A DNA stretch of 8,648 nt from Candidatus Latescibacterota bacterium (GTDB taxonomy: Bacteria; Latescibacterota; UBA2968; UBA8231): NCBI GenBank assembly GCA_022827165.1, contig JAJDTN010000001.1, positions 1-8,648 on the forward strand, written 5' to 3'. The notes beneath the pieces were generated by a model that did not search any database, was not told the origin of the DNA, and worked only from the letters and a program-made list of their open reading frames with translations. Position 1 is the stretch's first letter, and each line of letters opens with the position of its first letter. This document shows positions 1 to 5,231 of this stretch, piece after piece. Both the position numbers and the translations under genes were made by a program.

Positions 1-81
1 GCCGCTCATGGTGGTGACCACCACGTCGCCGCCGCGCCGGGCCGCGGCGAGCCTGCTCAGGCACTGGTACTTGTCGAGCAC
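1..81 (-). CDS. TPP-dependent decarboxylase beta subunit, ComE-like (partial, 5' end only)
   Basis: Only the first 27 codons lie in the window; the gene continues past the left edge. It starts with GTG at 81..79, two bases after the TAG stop of the alpha-subunit gene. The peptide begins VLDKYQCLSRLAAARRGGD and reaches VVVTTMSG. This fits the opening of the C-terminal, pyrophosphate-binding half of sulfopyruvate or phosphonopyruvate decarboxylases, where a helix with a conserved small-residue pattern leads into a strand of the type VVxTTG. In ComDE-type enzymes the alpha and beta subunits are separate, adjacent genes and bind TPP at their interface. The order alpha then beta and the tight spacing support that pairing. 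No clear Shine-Dalgarno site precedes the GTG, so translation is probably coupled to the alpha gene. The diagnostic TPP motif (GDG...N) lies outside the window, so the assignment rests on the neighbour and a short match. Confidence 0.62.
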   Translation of the reverse strand, partial: MLDKYQCLSRLAAARRGGDVVVTTMSG

Positions 82-83
82 GG

Positions 84-578
84 CTATTCCGTAGAGCCCA
101 CGAGAAGGACCGCCGATGGCAGCGAGCGCTCGCGGGCGAGATCGAAGGCCCAGGCCACCTTGGCCCGCTCGTCGCCGTCGTCGTCGAGCACCGAGTAGGG
201 GATGTCCCAGGCCTTCAGGGTCGGCTCGAAGAAGGTCGCCGCCGTGTCGACGCGCTCGGCGCCCGGGACCATCGACTCGAAGCCCCGGTAGCCCATGAGC
301 ATCACCAGGGGCAGGCCCATGTTGTAGGCCGTGCCGCGGAAGGCGTCGCCCGTCTCCAGGAAGCCCGTGTTCTGGATGATGACCACGGGGGTGACGCCGC
401 CCAGACAGAGGCCGCTGGCCACGGCGAAGGCCTCGCCCTCCCGTGTGACGCCGATCACCTCCAGCTCATCGTCCGCCCAGAGCATCTCGAAGAGGGCCCT
501 CGAGCCGTTGTCGGGAAGGCCGACGACGTGGGTGACCCCCTGCCTCTTGAGTTCGGCGACGATCGGCGCGGACTGCAA
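84..578 (-). CDS. TPP-dependent 2-oxoacid decarboxylase alpha subunit (ComD / phosphonopyruvate decarboxylase N-domain type)
   Basis: This 164-aa protein matches the pyrimidine-binding domain of split TPP enzymes such as sulfopyruvate decarboxylase alpha (ComD) or the N-terminal half of phosphonopyruvate decarboxylase. It shows VVGLPDNGS near residue 20, then TREGEAFAVASG at 45-56, where Glu47 fits the conserved glutamate that activates TPP (spacing E-x2-A-x3-A-x-G). VVIIQNTGFLETGDAFRG at 65-82 is typical of this subfamily, as is the LMGYRG strand at about 94-99. Members of the family decarboxylate a 2-oxoacid carrying an acidic group, such as sulfopyruvate or phosphonopyruvate; which one applies here is not visible. 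The start is TTG at 578, the only plausible start codon: the frame stays open further upstream but without ATG or GTG. It follows the RidA-like gene after 13 bases. A GAGGG stretch overlapping the upstream stop could be a distant ribosome binding site. A partial beta-subunit gene follows directly. Confidence 0.88.
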   Translation of the reverse strand: MQSAPIVAELKRQGVTHVVGLPDNGSRALFEMLWADDELEVIGVTREGEAFAVASGLCLGGVTPVVIIQNTGFLETGDAFRGTAYNMGLPLVMLMGYRGFESMVPGAERVDTAATFFEPTLKAWDIPYSVLDDDGDERAKVAWAFDLARERSLPSAVLLVGSTE

Positions 579-591
579 CGGGCGCCTGCCC

Positions 592-1785
592 TCAGGCGAA
601 GATCGAGCGGTTGGAGACGCCGTAGGCGAAACCGGACTGCTGCACGCCGCCGACGTACTGGGCGGTGCGCCCGGCGGGCACCGTGCCTTCGTACCACTGG
701 GTGAAGGAGGGATTGAAGGCCGCCAGGGAGTCCCGGTTGGCCTGGGTGTCGGCGCCGGCGCCTATGTAGGCGTTGTTGAACACCCCGTCGGCCTTGAGGC
801 CCGTGCCACCGGCCTCCTTCACGCGGGCGTCAACACCGTCGAGGATCTCGCCGGCGTCGTCACCACCCACGGCGCTCACCATGACCTCGGTGATGCCGCC
901 GTGGCGGATGGCGGTCCAGGTGCTGAAGCCGTGCTCCAAGCGGCCGGAGCGGATGATTTCGACGCCGTCGCCGCTGACAACGCGGGGCTGCGGCTCGACG
1001 ACACCGTCGAGGTTGGGGATCCGCGACACCGGGTAGATCAGCCCGGCGGGCCGGTGGTCGCCGAAGTAGTCCTCGAAGACCCGGCGCACGACCTCGATGC
1101 GGCTCCAGGCCTGGTCCGGCGCGTCGTCGACGGCCACGAGGATCTCCATCCACACCGTCTGCGTGCGGAAGTCGACGCCGGCCTCGGCGAAGGGGCGGGC
1201 GTACTGCTCTTCGAGGACGAAGGTCATCTCCTCGGCCACGTCCGGTCCGAGGGTGGTGATCGTCTTGCCGTCCTTGCGGTGCATCACCGAGGCGCCGCTC
1301 GGCTGATGGTCGATCCACGACCCGAAGTCGAGGCGGCCGCCGCCGATCTCGACGTCGCCCGCGGCGGCCTTGATCTGCACCTCGAAGAGGGCTGCCGGAT
1401 CGGGGAAGCCCTCCGGGTGCGTGAAGCGGGCCATCCGGTTGGAGCGCAGCGGCCCCCCGGTGACGGCCTGCAGCATGGCGCCGTACACGGCGTTGAAGTC
1501 GTTCTTGCGGGCGTCGCACTCATCGCGGGAGGCGGAGGGCGTCGTCCACAGAACGTCGGTCTTGTACACGTCGGACCAGTGCGCCTTGCCCAGGGCCAGA
1601 CCGGCGCTCAGATTCTCGATCGTGCCGAACCACTCGGAGCCGACCTCGTTCGGGTACTGGGTGCCCACGTTGCCGCTGGGCTCCACGAGGCGGGTGATCT
1701 TGCTGTCGTCGTCGATCTGCACGACCTCGCAGGTGCCGCAGAACACGGCGCCGGGGCGGTGCCGGATGATGTGTACCTCTGCCAT
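592..1785 (-). CDS. Triple-domain RidA/YjgF-like protein, function unknown
   Basis: 397 aa from ATG at 1785, preceded by GGAAG with 7-nt spacing; the frame is open upstream, but that extension lacks a ribosome site. Three stretches each carry RidA-family hallmarks. Residues about 50-140 contain WSDVYKTDVLW, a Y101 helix, GGPLRS and LFEVQIKAAA, close to the RidA pattern of a gP-R turn followed by a vEi-kA strand. Residues about 180-265 contain the long helix FAEAGVDF, then MEILVAV and YFGDHRPAG. Residues about 285-395 contain AFNPSFTQWYEGTVPAGRT, close to the canonical N-x-Y-x2-F-x6-P-x-R turn. The RidA active-site arginine appears plausible in units 1 (R114) and 3 (R373) but is replaced by AG in unit 2. 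RidA proteins hydrolyse reactive enamines/imines or act as related lyases, as trimers of about 130-aa chains; 397 aa is close to three such chains. Chorismatases (FkbO/Hyg5 type) also carry YjgF-like folds and are an alternative relative. It leads an operon with a TPP decarboxylase, which suggests 2-oxoacid or imine chemistry. Confidence 0.75.
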   Translation of the reverse strand: MAEVHIIRHRPGAVFCGTCEVVQIDDDSKITRLVEPSGNVGTQYPNEVGSEWFGTIENLSAGLALGKAHWSDVYKTDVLWTTPSASRDECDARKNDFNAVYGAMLQAVTGGPLRSNRMARFTHPEGFPDPAALFEVQIKAAAGDVEIGGGRLDFGSWIDHQPSGASVMHRKDGKTITTLGPDVAEEMTFVLEEQYARPFAEAGVDFRTQTVWMEILVAVDDAPDQAWSRIEVVRRVFEDYFGDHRPAGLIYPVSRIPNLDGVVEPQPRVVSGDGVEIIRSGRLEHGFSTWTAIRHGGITEVMVSAVGGDDAGEILDGVDARVKEAGGTGLKADGVFNNAYIGAGADTQANRDSLAAFNPSFTQWYEGTVPAGRTAQYVGGVQQSGFAYGVSNRSIFA

Positions 1786-1790
1786 CGGAT

Positions 1791-1797
1791 CTCTTCC
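1791..1797 (-). promoter_or_regulatory. Ribosome binding site of the RidA-like gene
   Basis: Reading the minus strand, GGAAGAG lies just before the ATG at 1785, with GGAAG (1797..1793) 7 nt away. This decides the start: the longer open frame back to 1872 would add 29 residues with no ribosome site, running through the control region. Confidence 0.65.
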
Positions 1798-1843
1798 GCT
1801 CCCTCTGAGTTTTGAAGGGGTGGGTAGCGTGCGCAAACCATCG

Positions 1844-1872
1844 AAGATACGGCCCCTCTCGCGGCTCTTCAA
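1844..1872 (-). promoter_or_regulatory. Candidate sigma70-type promoter for the RidA-like/decarboxylase operon
   Basis: On the minus strand TTGAAG (1872..1867) and TATCTT (1849..1844) are separated by exactly 17 bases. They match the -35 and -10 consensus at 4 of 6 positions each. Transcription would start near 1837, leaving a leader of about 50 nt before the ATG at 1785. The local AT-rich hexamers stand out in this GC-rich window. The -35 box sits in the loop of the inverted repeat at 1849..1886 and the -10 touches its left arm. The call is a by-eye motif match only. Confidence 0.4.
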
Positions 1873-1886
1873 ACCGGAGGGGCCGT
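1849..1886. repeat. Perfect 10-bp inverted repeat in the divergent control region
   Basis: ACGGCCCCTC at 1849-1858 and GAGGGGCCGT at 1877-1886 are exact reverse complements separated by 18 bases. In plus-strand RNA the right arm covers most of the GGAGG ribosome site of the transferase gene, so a hairpin could hide it. As DNA, the dyad overlaps the candidate minus-strand promoter and could be an operator. The symmetry is seen directly; either role is inference. Confidence 0.6.
1876..1880 (+). promoter_or_regulatory. Ribosome binding site of the DUF2064 transferase gene
   Basis: GGAGG lies 7 nt before an in-frame CTG at 1888 but 19 nt before the first GTG at 1900. The spacing favours CTG as the start. 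Four of its five bases lie in the right arm of the inverted repeat. Confidence 0.55.
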
Positions 1887-1887
1887 C

Positions 1888-2589
1888 CTGACCGGTGCCG
1901 TGCTCTTCGCCAGGGATCCCGGCGGCGGGAGGGTGAAGACCCGGCTGCAGCCGCCGCTGACGTCCGGCCAGGCGGCGGAGCTCTACACCGCATTCCTGCG
2001 TGACTGCGCCGCCGCCCTGGCGGCCTCCGCGGCGAGCCTCAAGATCGTCGCCGTGGAGCCGCCCGAGGGCGAGTCTTCCCTGCGCACGCTTCTGGGCGCG
2101 TACGAGGGACTGAGCTTCGAGGGGCAGCCCGGAGGCTCCCTCGGAGAGCGCCTGGAAGCCCTATGCCGGCGGGCTGTCGGCGCCGGCTGCGGCCGCGTCG
2201 TCCTCCTCGGTTCGGACAGTCCCTCGCTGACACCATCGTCCATCGACGAGGCCCTGCGCCGGCTGCGGACGGCCGACGTGGTGATCGGCCCCAGCGTCGA
2301 CGGCGGCTACTACCTGATCGGTCTGCGGGCCGATGCCCTGCCGTCGGCGGCGCCGGCGGTCTTCCACGGGATCGAGTGGGGGACGGGCCGGGTCCTGGAG
2401 CAGACCCTGGCGGCCCTGCCCTGCGGCCTGCGGCTGTCGTTGATGCCGCCGTGGTACGACGTCGACGTGCCGGAAGAGGCGGCCTTCCTGCGCGTCCATC
2501 TGGAGGCGCTGGCGCGGAGCGGAGACGATACCACGGCCCGCCACTCCCGGGCGGCGCTGCGCGGCCTCGAGCTGCCGCCGCCGGGCTAG
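1888..2589 (+). CDS. DUF2064 / TIGR04282-family GT-A-fold transferase
   Basis: 233 aa if started at CTG 1888, 229 aa from GTG 1900. Family landmarks, numbered from the GTG: FARDPGGGRVKTRL at 3-16, the nucleotide-binding start of GT-A-fold sugar-nucleotide enzymes; LLGSDSPSLTP at 102-112, matching the family GtDcP-L; GPSVDGGYYLIGL at 130-142, matching the DGGYyL signature; IEWGTGRVLEQT at 158-169; and YDVDVPEEA at 186-194, matching the DvDtpeDl motif. The family is often called rSAM/selenodomain-associated transferase 1; its substrate is generally unknown. The CTG start is favoured because it restores the residues before the FARDP motif that complete the first beta strand and because GGAGG sits 7 nt upstream. 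A TAG at 1825 blocks longer versions and no ATG, GTG or TTG lies between. The gene is divergent from the RidA-like operon and converges on fabI, sharing four bases at the stops. No radical-SAM partner is seen here. Confidence 0.88.
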   Translation: MTGAVLFARDPGGGRVKTRLQPPLTSGQAAELYTAFLRDCAAALAASAASLKIVAVEPPEGESSLRTLLGAYEGLSFEGQPGGSLGERLEALCRRAVGAGCGRVVLLGSDSPSLTPSSIDEALRRLRTADVVIGPSVDGGYYLIGLRADALPSAAPAVFHGIEWGTGRVLEQTLAALPCGLRLSLMPPWYDVDVPEEAAFLRVHLEALARSGDDTTARHSRAALRGLELPPPG

Positions 2590-3353
2590 AGGCCCATGAT
2601 CCGGTAGCCGGCGTCGACGTACATCACCTCGCCGGTCATCCCGCGGCTCAGCCGGCTGCACAGGAACAGGGCGGCGTCGCCGATCTCGTCGACCTCGTTG
2701 TTGCGCTTGAGGGCGGCGCGCTCGGCGTGGACGCGGAGCATGGCGTTGAAGTCGCGGATGCCGCGCGCCGCCAGGGTGCGGATCGGTCCGGCCGAGAGCC
2801 CGTTGACGCGGATGCCCTTCTCCCCCAGCTCGCTGGCCAGGTAGCGGATGCCCGACTCCAGGGCGGCCTTGGCCACGCCCATGACATTGTACCGGGGGAT
2901 CGCGCGCTCGCTGCCCAGGTAGGTGAGGGCGACGACGCCGGCCCCGGGCTTCATGAGCGGCTCGGCGCCGCGCACCAGGACGTTCAGCGAGTAGGCGCTG
3001 ACGCCGAGGGCCAGGTCGTAGCCGCTGCGGCTGGTGTCGGCGAAGCGGCCGTCCAGATCCTCCCGGCGGGCGAAGGCGATGGCGTGGACCAGGCAGTCGA
3101 GGGATCCCATCTCGCGGCCGACAACCTCGAAGGCGGAGGCCACCGACTCGTCGTCTGTGACATCGCACTGCACCAGCAGGGGCGGCTGCCGCAACTGGCC
3201 GGTGATGCGCTCGATGCTCTCCAGCTCCCGCTCTCCAAGGTATCCGAGGGCCAGCCGGGCGCCCTCGCGGTCGAGAGCCCGGGCGGTGGCCCAGGCGATG
3301 CTCCGGTGGTTGGCGACACCGGTGACGAAACCGGCGCAGTCCTGCATCAGCAT
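2586..3353 (-). CDS. fabI: Enoyl-[acyl-carrier-protein] reductase (NADH), FabI type
   Basis: 255 aa, close to the usual 255-265 aa of FabI. It reduces the trans-2 double bond of enoyl-ACP in the last step of each fatty-acid elongation cycle, in the cytoplasm. It has the FabI version of the short-chain dehydrogenase fold: cofactor loop VTGVANHRSIAW at 10-21, CDVTDD at 63-68, HAIAF at 90-94, and the catalytic pair Tyr155 and Lys162 in Y-x6-K (YNVMGVAK), with the substrate tyrosine Tyr145 ten residues earlier in TYLGSER. The C-terminal part has VNGLSAGPIRTLAA and GEVMYVDAGYRIMG, both standard. Start: ATG 3353 has GGAGG at 7-nt spacing; a second Met two codons on is too far from it, and the 33-residue upstream extension is not family-like. 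The gene begins 19 nt after the GHMP-kinase stop, so it is probably co-transcribed as the last gene of that operon. Its stop overlaps the convergent transferase stop. Confidence 0.95.
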   Translation of the reverse strand: MLMQDCAGFVTGVANHRSIAWATARALDREGARLALGYLGERELESIERITGQLRQPPLLVQCDVTDDESVASAFEVVGREMGSLDCLVHAIAFARREDLDGRFADTSRSGYDLALGVSAYSLNVLVRGAEPLMKPGAGVVALTYLGSERAIPRYNVMGVAKAALESGIRYLASELGEKGIRVNGLSAGPIRTLAARGIRDFNAMLRVHAERAALKRNNEVDEIGDAALFLCSRLSRGMTGEVMYVDAGYRIMGL

Positions 3354-3358
3354 GCCGT

Positions 3359-3365
3359 CTCCTCC
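3359..3365 (-). promoter_or_regulatory. Ribosome binding site of fabI
   Basis: On the minus strand GGAGGAG precedes ATG 3353, with GGAGG ending 7 nt before it. It is the strongest ribosome site in the right-hand operon, in contrast to the GTGA-coupled genes upstream. FabI may therefore be translated independently and more strongly. Confidence 0.75.
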
Positions 3366-3372
3366 GTGTTGG

Positions 3373-5229
3373 CTACGGCGGCGGTGGTTTGCTTTCGGTG
3401 AGTTGCAGACCGGTGGCGTCGAGGCGGTACGCGACGACGGCGGACCGGGCATAGGCCCGCTGGTCCTTCAGCTTTCTCAGACACGCGTGGAGGCGCTCCT
3501 CTTCGCCCTCGCGGGAAACGAGGAGTCCGAAACCGCCGCCCCCGGCGCCGGAGAGGGTGCCCCCTTCGGTGAGGTCGGAGACCGGCGGCTCGAAGAGCCG
3601 CTGAAGGGCGGGGCTGGTGGCCTCCGGATCGAGGATGCAGCGCAGCTGCCAGTAGCGGCTGGCCAGCCTCCCGAGGGCGCGGTAGTCGCCGGCGCCCAGG
3701 GCCTCGACCATCTCGTCGTGGATCGACAGGGACTCGCGGATCGCCCCGTAGCGCCCGCGCCGGCGGGACAGGTAGGCGTCCATGACCACGTTCAGGCCGC
3801 GGGTGGCGGCGCGGGCGATGCCGGTGTCGAAGAGCACCACGCGGCGGTGGAACGACTCGGCGTCGACGTCGACGTAGGTCAGCTCGGGCGCCGGCAGGCC
3901 GTCGGTGGGAGGCGCGAAGAAGTCCTTCACCGCGCTCGGTCCTCCCCGGGCCCCGCGCGCGTCCTGCCATCCCGAGTTCAGGCCGATGGACTGCTCGAGG
4001 AGCACGCTCTGATCGTAGAGACCGGGATACTCGGCTTCACCGCCGGCGGGGTGGCCCACGAGGCGGTAGAGGACCTTGAGGACCGCCGCCGCCAGGATGC
4101 TGCTGGTGCCGAGGCCGGACCCCTGCTGCACGGTGCAGGAGGTGGTGATCTCGAGGCCGCCGCCGCCGCAGAAGCGCGCCAGGTCGCCGACCACGTCGTC
4201 GGAGTCGGGACGGACGATCCCGGTGTGCACCAGGCCCTGCTTGACCATGCGCAGGGCCTCGTCGCCGCCGCGGCGGTAGGCGAAGAACAGCTCGCTCTGG
4301 GTGTCGGCGTCTCCGCGGTGGTCGATCTCGAAGTCGGCGCGGAAGTCGGCGGAGCGGGAGCGCAGCACGAGGCGCGGCTCGGGCAGCGGCCGGGCCCTCA
4401 CGCAGAGCGGCGGGGCGATCTCCCCGGAGTCGCCGGCCTGCAGGGCGATGCCGGCGTTGAGGGTCTTGCCGCCCTGCTCCTTGCTGCGGATGTGGTTGTC
4501 CGAGGCGTTGGCACTCGACAGGCCGAGGCGGAGAGGGGCGCGCACCTCGAAAGACGTCCCGCTATCGGCGGCGGCCATCGATACGGCCCCGGGGGAATGG
4601 CCGGCCATCGCCTCGAGGGCCCGGCGCATGTCCTCGCGCTGCAGCTCGTTCACCCGGACCTCGTAGGCGGCCGGAAGGTCGGCGACCGCCTTCTTCTCCT
4701 TCAGCGCCGAGATCCGCCGGCCGTCGATGGCGCATGCGGGAATCGGCCGCCGCCCCCAGGCCGCGCCGTCCCGCAGCCGCTGGAAGAGGGAGGCGAGGAT
4801 GACGGCCGCGCGCATGCCCCGCAACCTGCGCCGGCTGCCCTCGAGACCGCCGACGTAGGCCGACAACTCCCCGACCGAGGCGGCCAGCCCCGGCCCCCCG
4901 TTCTCCGCGGCCAGGGAGAGGATGTCCTCGTGGTCCACGTCGATGCGGCCGTCCACCACGGCCACGAGAAGCCCGGGAAGCTCCTCCTCCACGGCCGGGC
5001 CGAACAGCTGCCCCCACTCCCCGGAGGACAGGGATCCGCGCAGGGTATCGATGGCCGAACCCGTCTGCAGCGACCGGGCCAGCCCGGGGGAGAGGACCAG
5101 GCCGCGCAGGAAGGCGCGGCGTTCGGAGCGGGAGGAATGGCCTTCGCGGGCCCGGGCCACCGCTGCCGCCACGAGGTCCCGGACCTCGTCGGGGGAGGCC
5201 TCCGCCAGCCGGCTGGTCAGGGCCCCCAT
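3373..5229 (-). CDS. GHMP-family small-molecule kinase, L-fucokinase-like, with extra N-terminal region
   Basis: 618 aa. The C-terminal two thirds is a GHMP kinase. Motif 1 region at 230-262 runs RAPLRLGLSSANASDN, then GGKTLNAGIAL. The ATP-binding motif 2 is QQGSGLGTSS at 368-377. A GWQD signature at 420-423 (preceded by LLEQSIG) matches the catalytic-Asp segment of fucokinase and heptose kinases. Motif 3 is SGAGGGGFGLL at 560-570. GHMP kinases of this branch phosphorylate sugars at C1 (L-fucose, D-glycero-D-manno-heptose 7-phosphate). Residues 1 to about 225 are mostly helical-looking and show no nucleotidyltransferase signature that I recognise, so this is not clearly a bifunctional fucokinase/GDP-fucose pyrophosphorylase. 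Motif 1 lacks the usual AGGWTD-like stretch. Start: ATG 5229, 2 nt after the stop of the ATP-grasp gene; GTG 5235 two codons earlier would give a 4-nt GTGA overlap and is equally likely. No strong ribosome site is present, so translation is probably coupled. Confidence 0.88.
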   Translation of the reverse strand: MGALTSRLAEASPDEVRDLVAAAVARAREGHSSRSERRAFLRGLVLSPGLARSLQTGSAIDTLRGSLSSGEWGQLFGPAVEEELPGLLVAVVDGRIDVDHEDILSLAAENGGPGLAASVGELSAYVGGLEGSRRRLRGMRAAVILASLFQRLRDGAAWGRRPIPACAIDGRRISALKEKKAVADLPAAYEVRVNELQREDMRRALEAMAGHSPGAVSMAAADSGTSFEVRAPLRLGLSSANASDNHIRSKEQGGKTLNAGIALQAGDSGEIAPPLCVRARPLPEPRLVLRSRSADFRADFEIDHRGDADTQSELFFAYRRGGDEALRMVKQGLVHTGIVRPDSDDVVGDLARFCGGGGLEITTSCTVQQGSGLGTSSILAAAVLKVLYRLVGHPAGGEAEYPGLYDQSVLLEQSIGLNSGWQDARGARGGPSAVKDFFAPPTDGLPAPELTYVDVDAESFHRRVVLFDTGIARAATRGLNVVMDAYLSRRRGRYGAIRESLSIHDEMVEALGAGDYRALGRLASRYWQLRCILDPEATSPALQRLFEPPVSDLTEGGTLSGAGGGGFGLLVSREGEEERLHACLRKLKDQRAYARSAVVAYRLDATGLQLTESKPPPP

Positions 5230-5231
5230 GC

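Noticed and set aside
331..1815. 494-codon open frame on the plus strand
   Set aside because: It lies antisense to the RidA-like and alpha-subunit genes. Its translation is compositionally odd (runs of Gly, Ala, Val, His, Asp), shows no family motifs, and is explained by high GC.
1812..1850. Plus-strand promoter using TTGAAG at 1812 for the transferase gene
   Set aside because: No acceptable -10 box occurs at 16-18 nt spacing; the hexamer there is AAACCA.
2581..2597. Possible bidirectional terminator at the transferase/fabI junction
   Set aside because: Only a 4-bp stem (GGGC/GCCC) with no T-tract on either side.
3070..3086. Ala at FabI position 93 (HAIAF) as a possible triclosan/diazaborine resistance change
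   Set aside because: E. coli FabI has Gly there and substitutions can give resistance, but as far as I recall many natural FabI proteins have Ala at this place, so it is ordinary variation.
2163..3401. 412-codon plus-strand frame and 335-codon minus-strand frame (2161-3168) around the transferase and fabI
   Set aside because: Both are out-of-frame shadows rich in Arg/Pro/Ala that cross the boundary of two well-supported genes.
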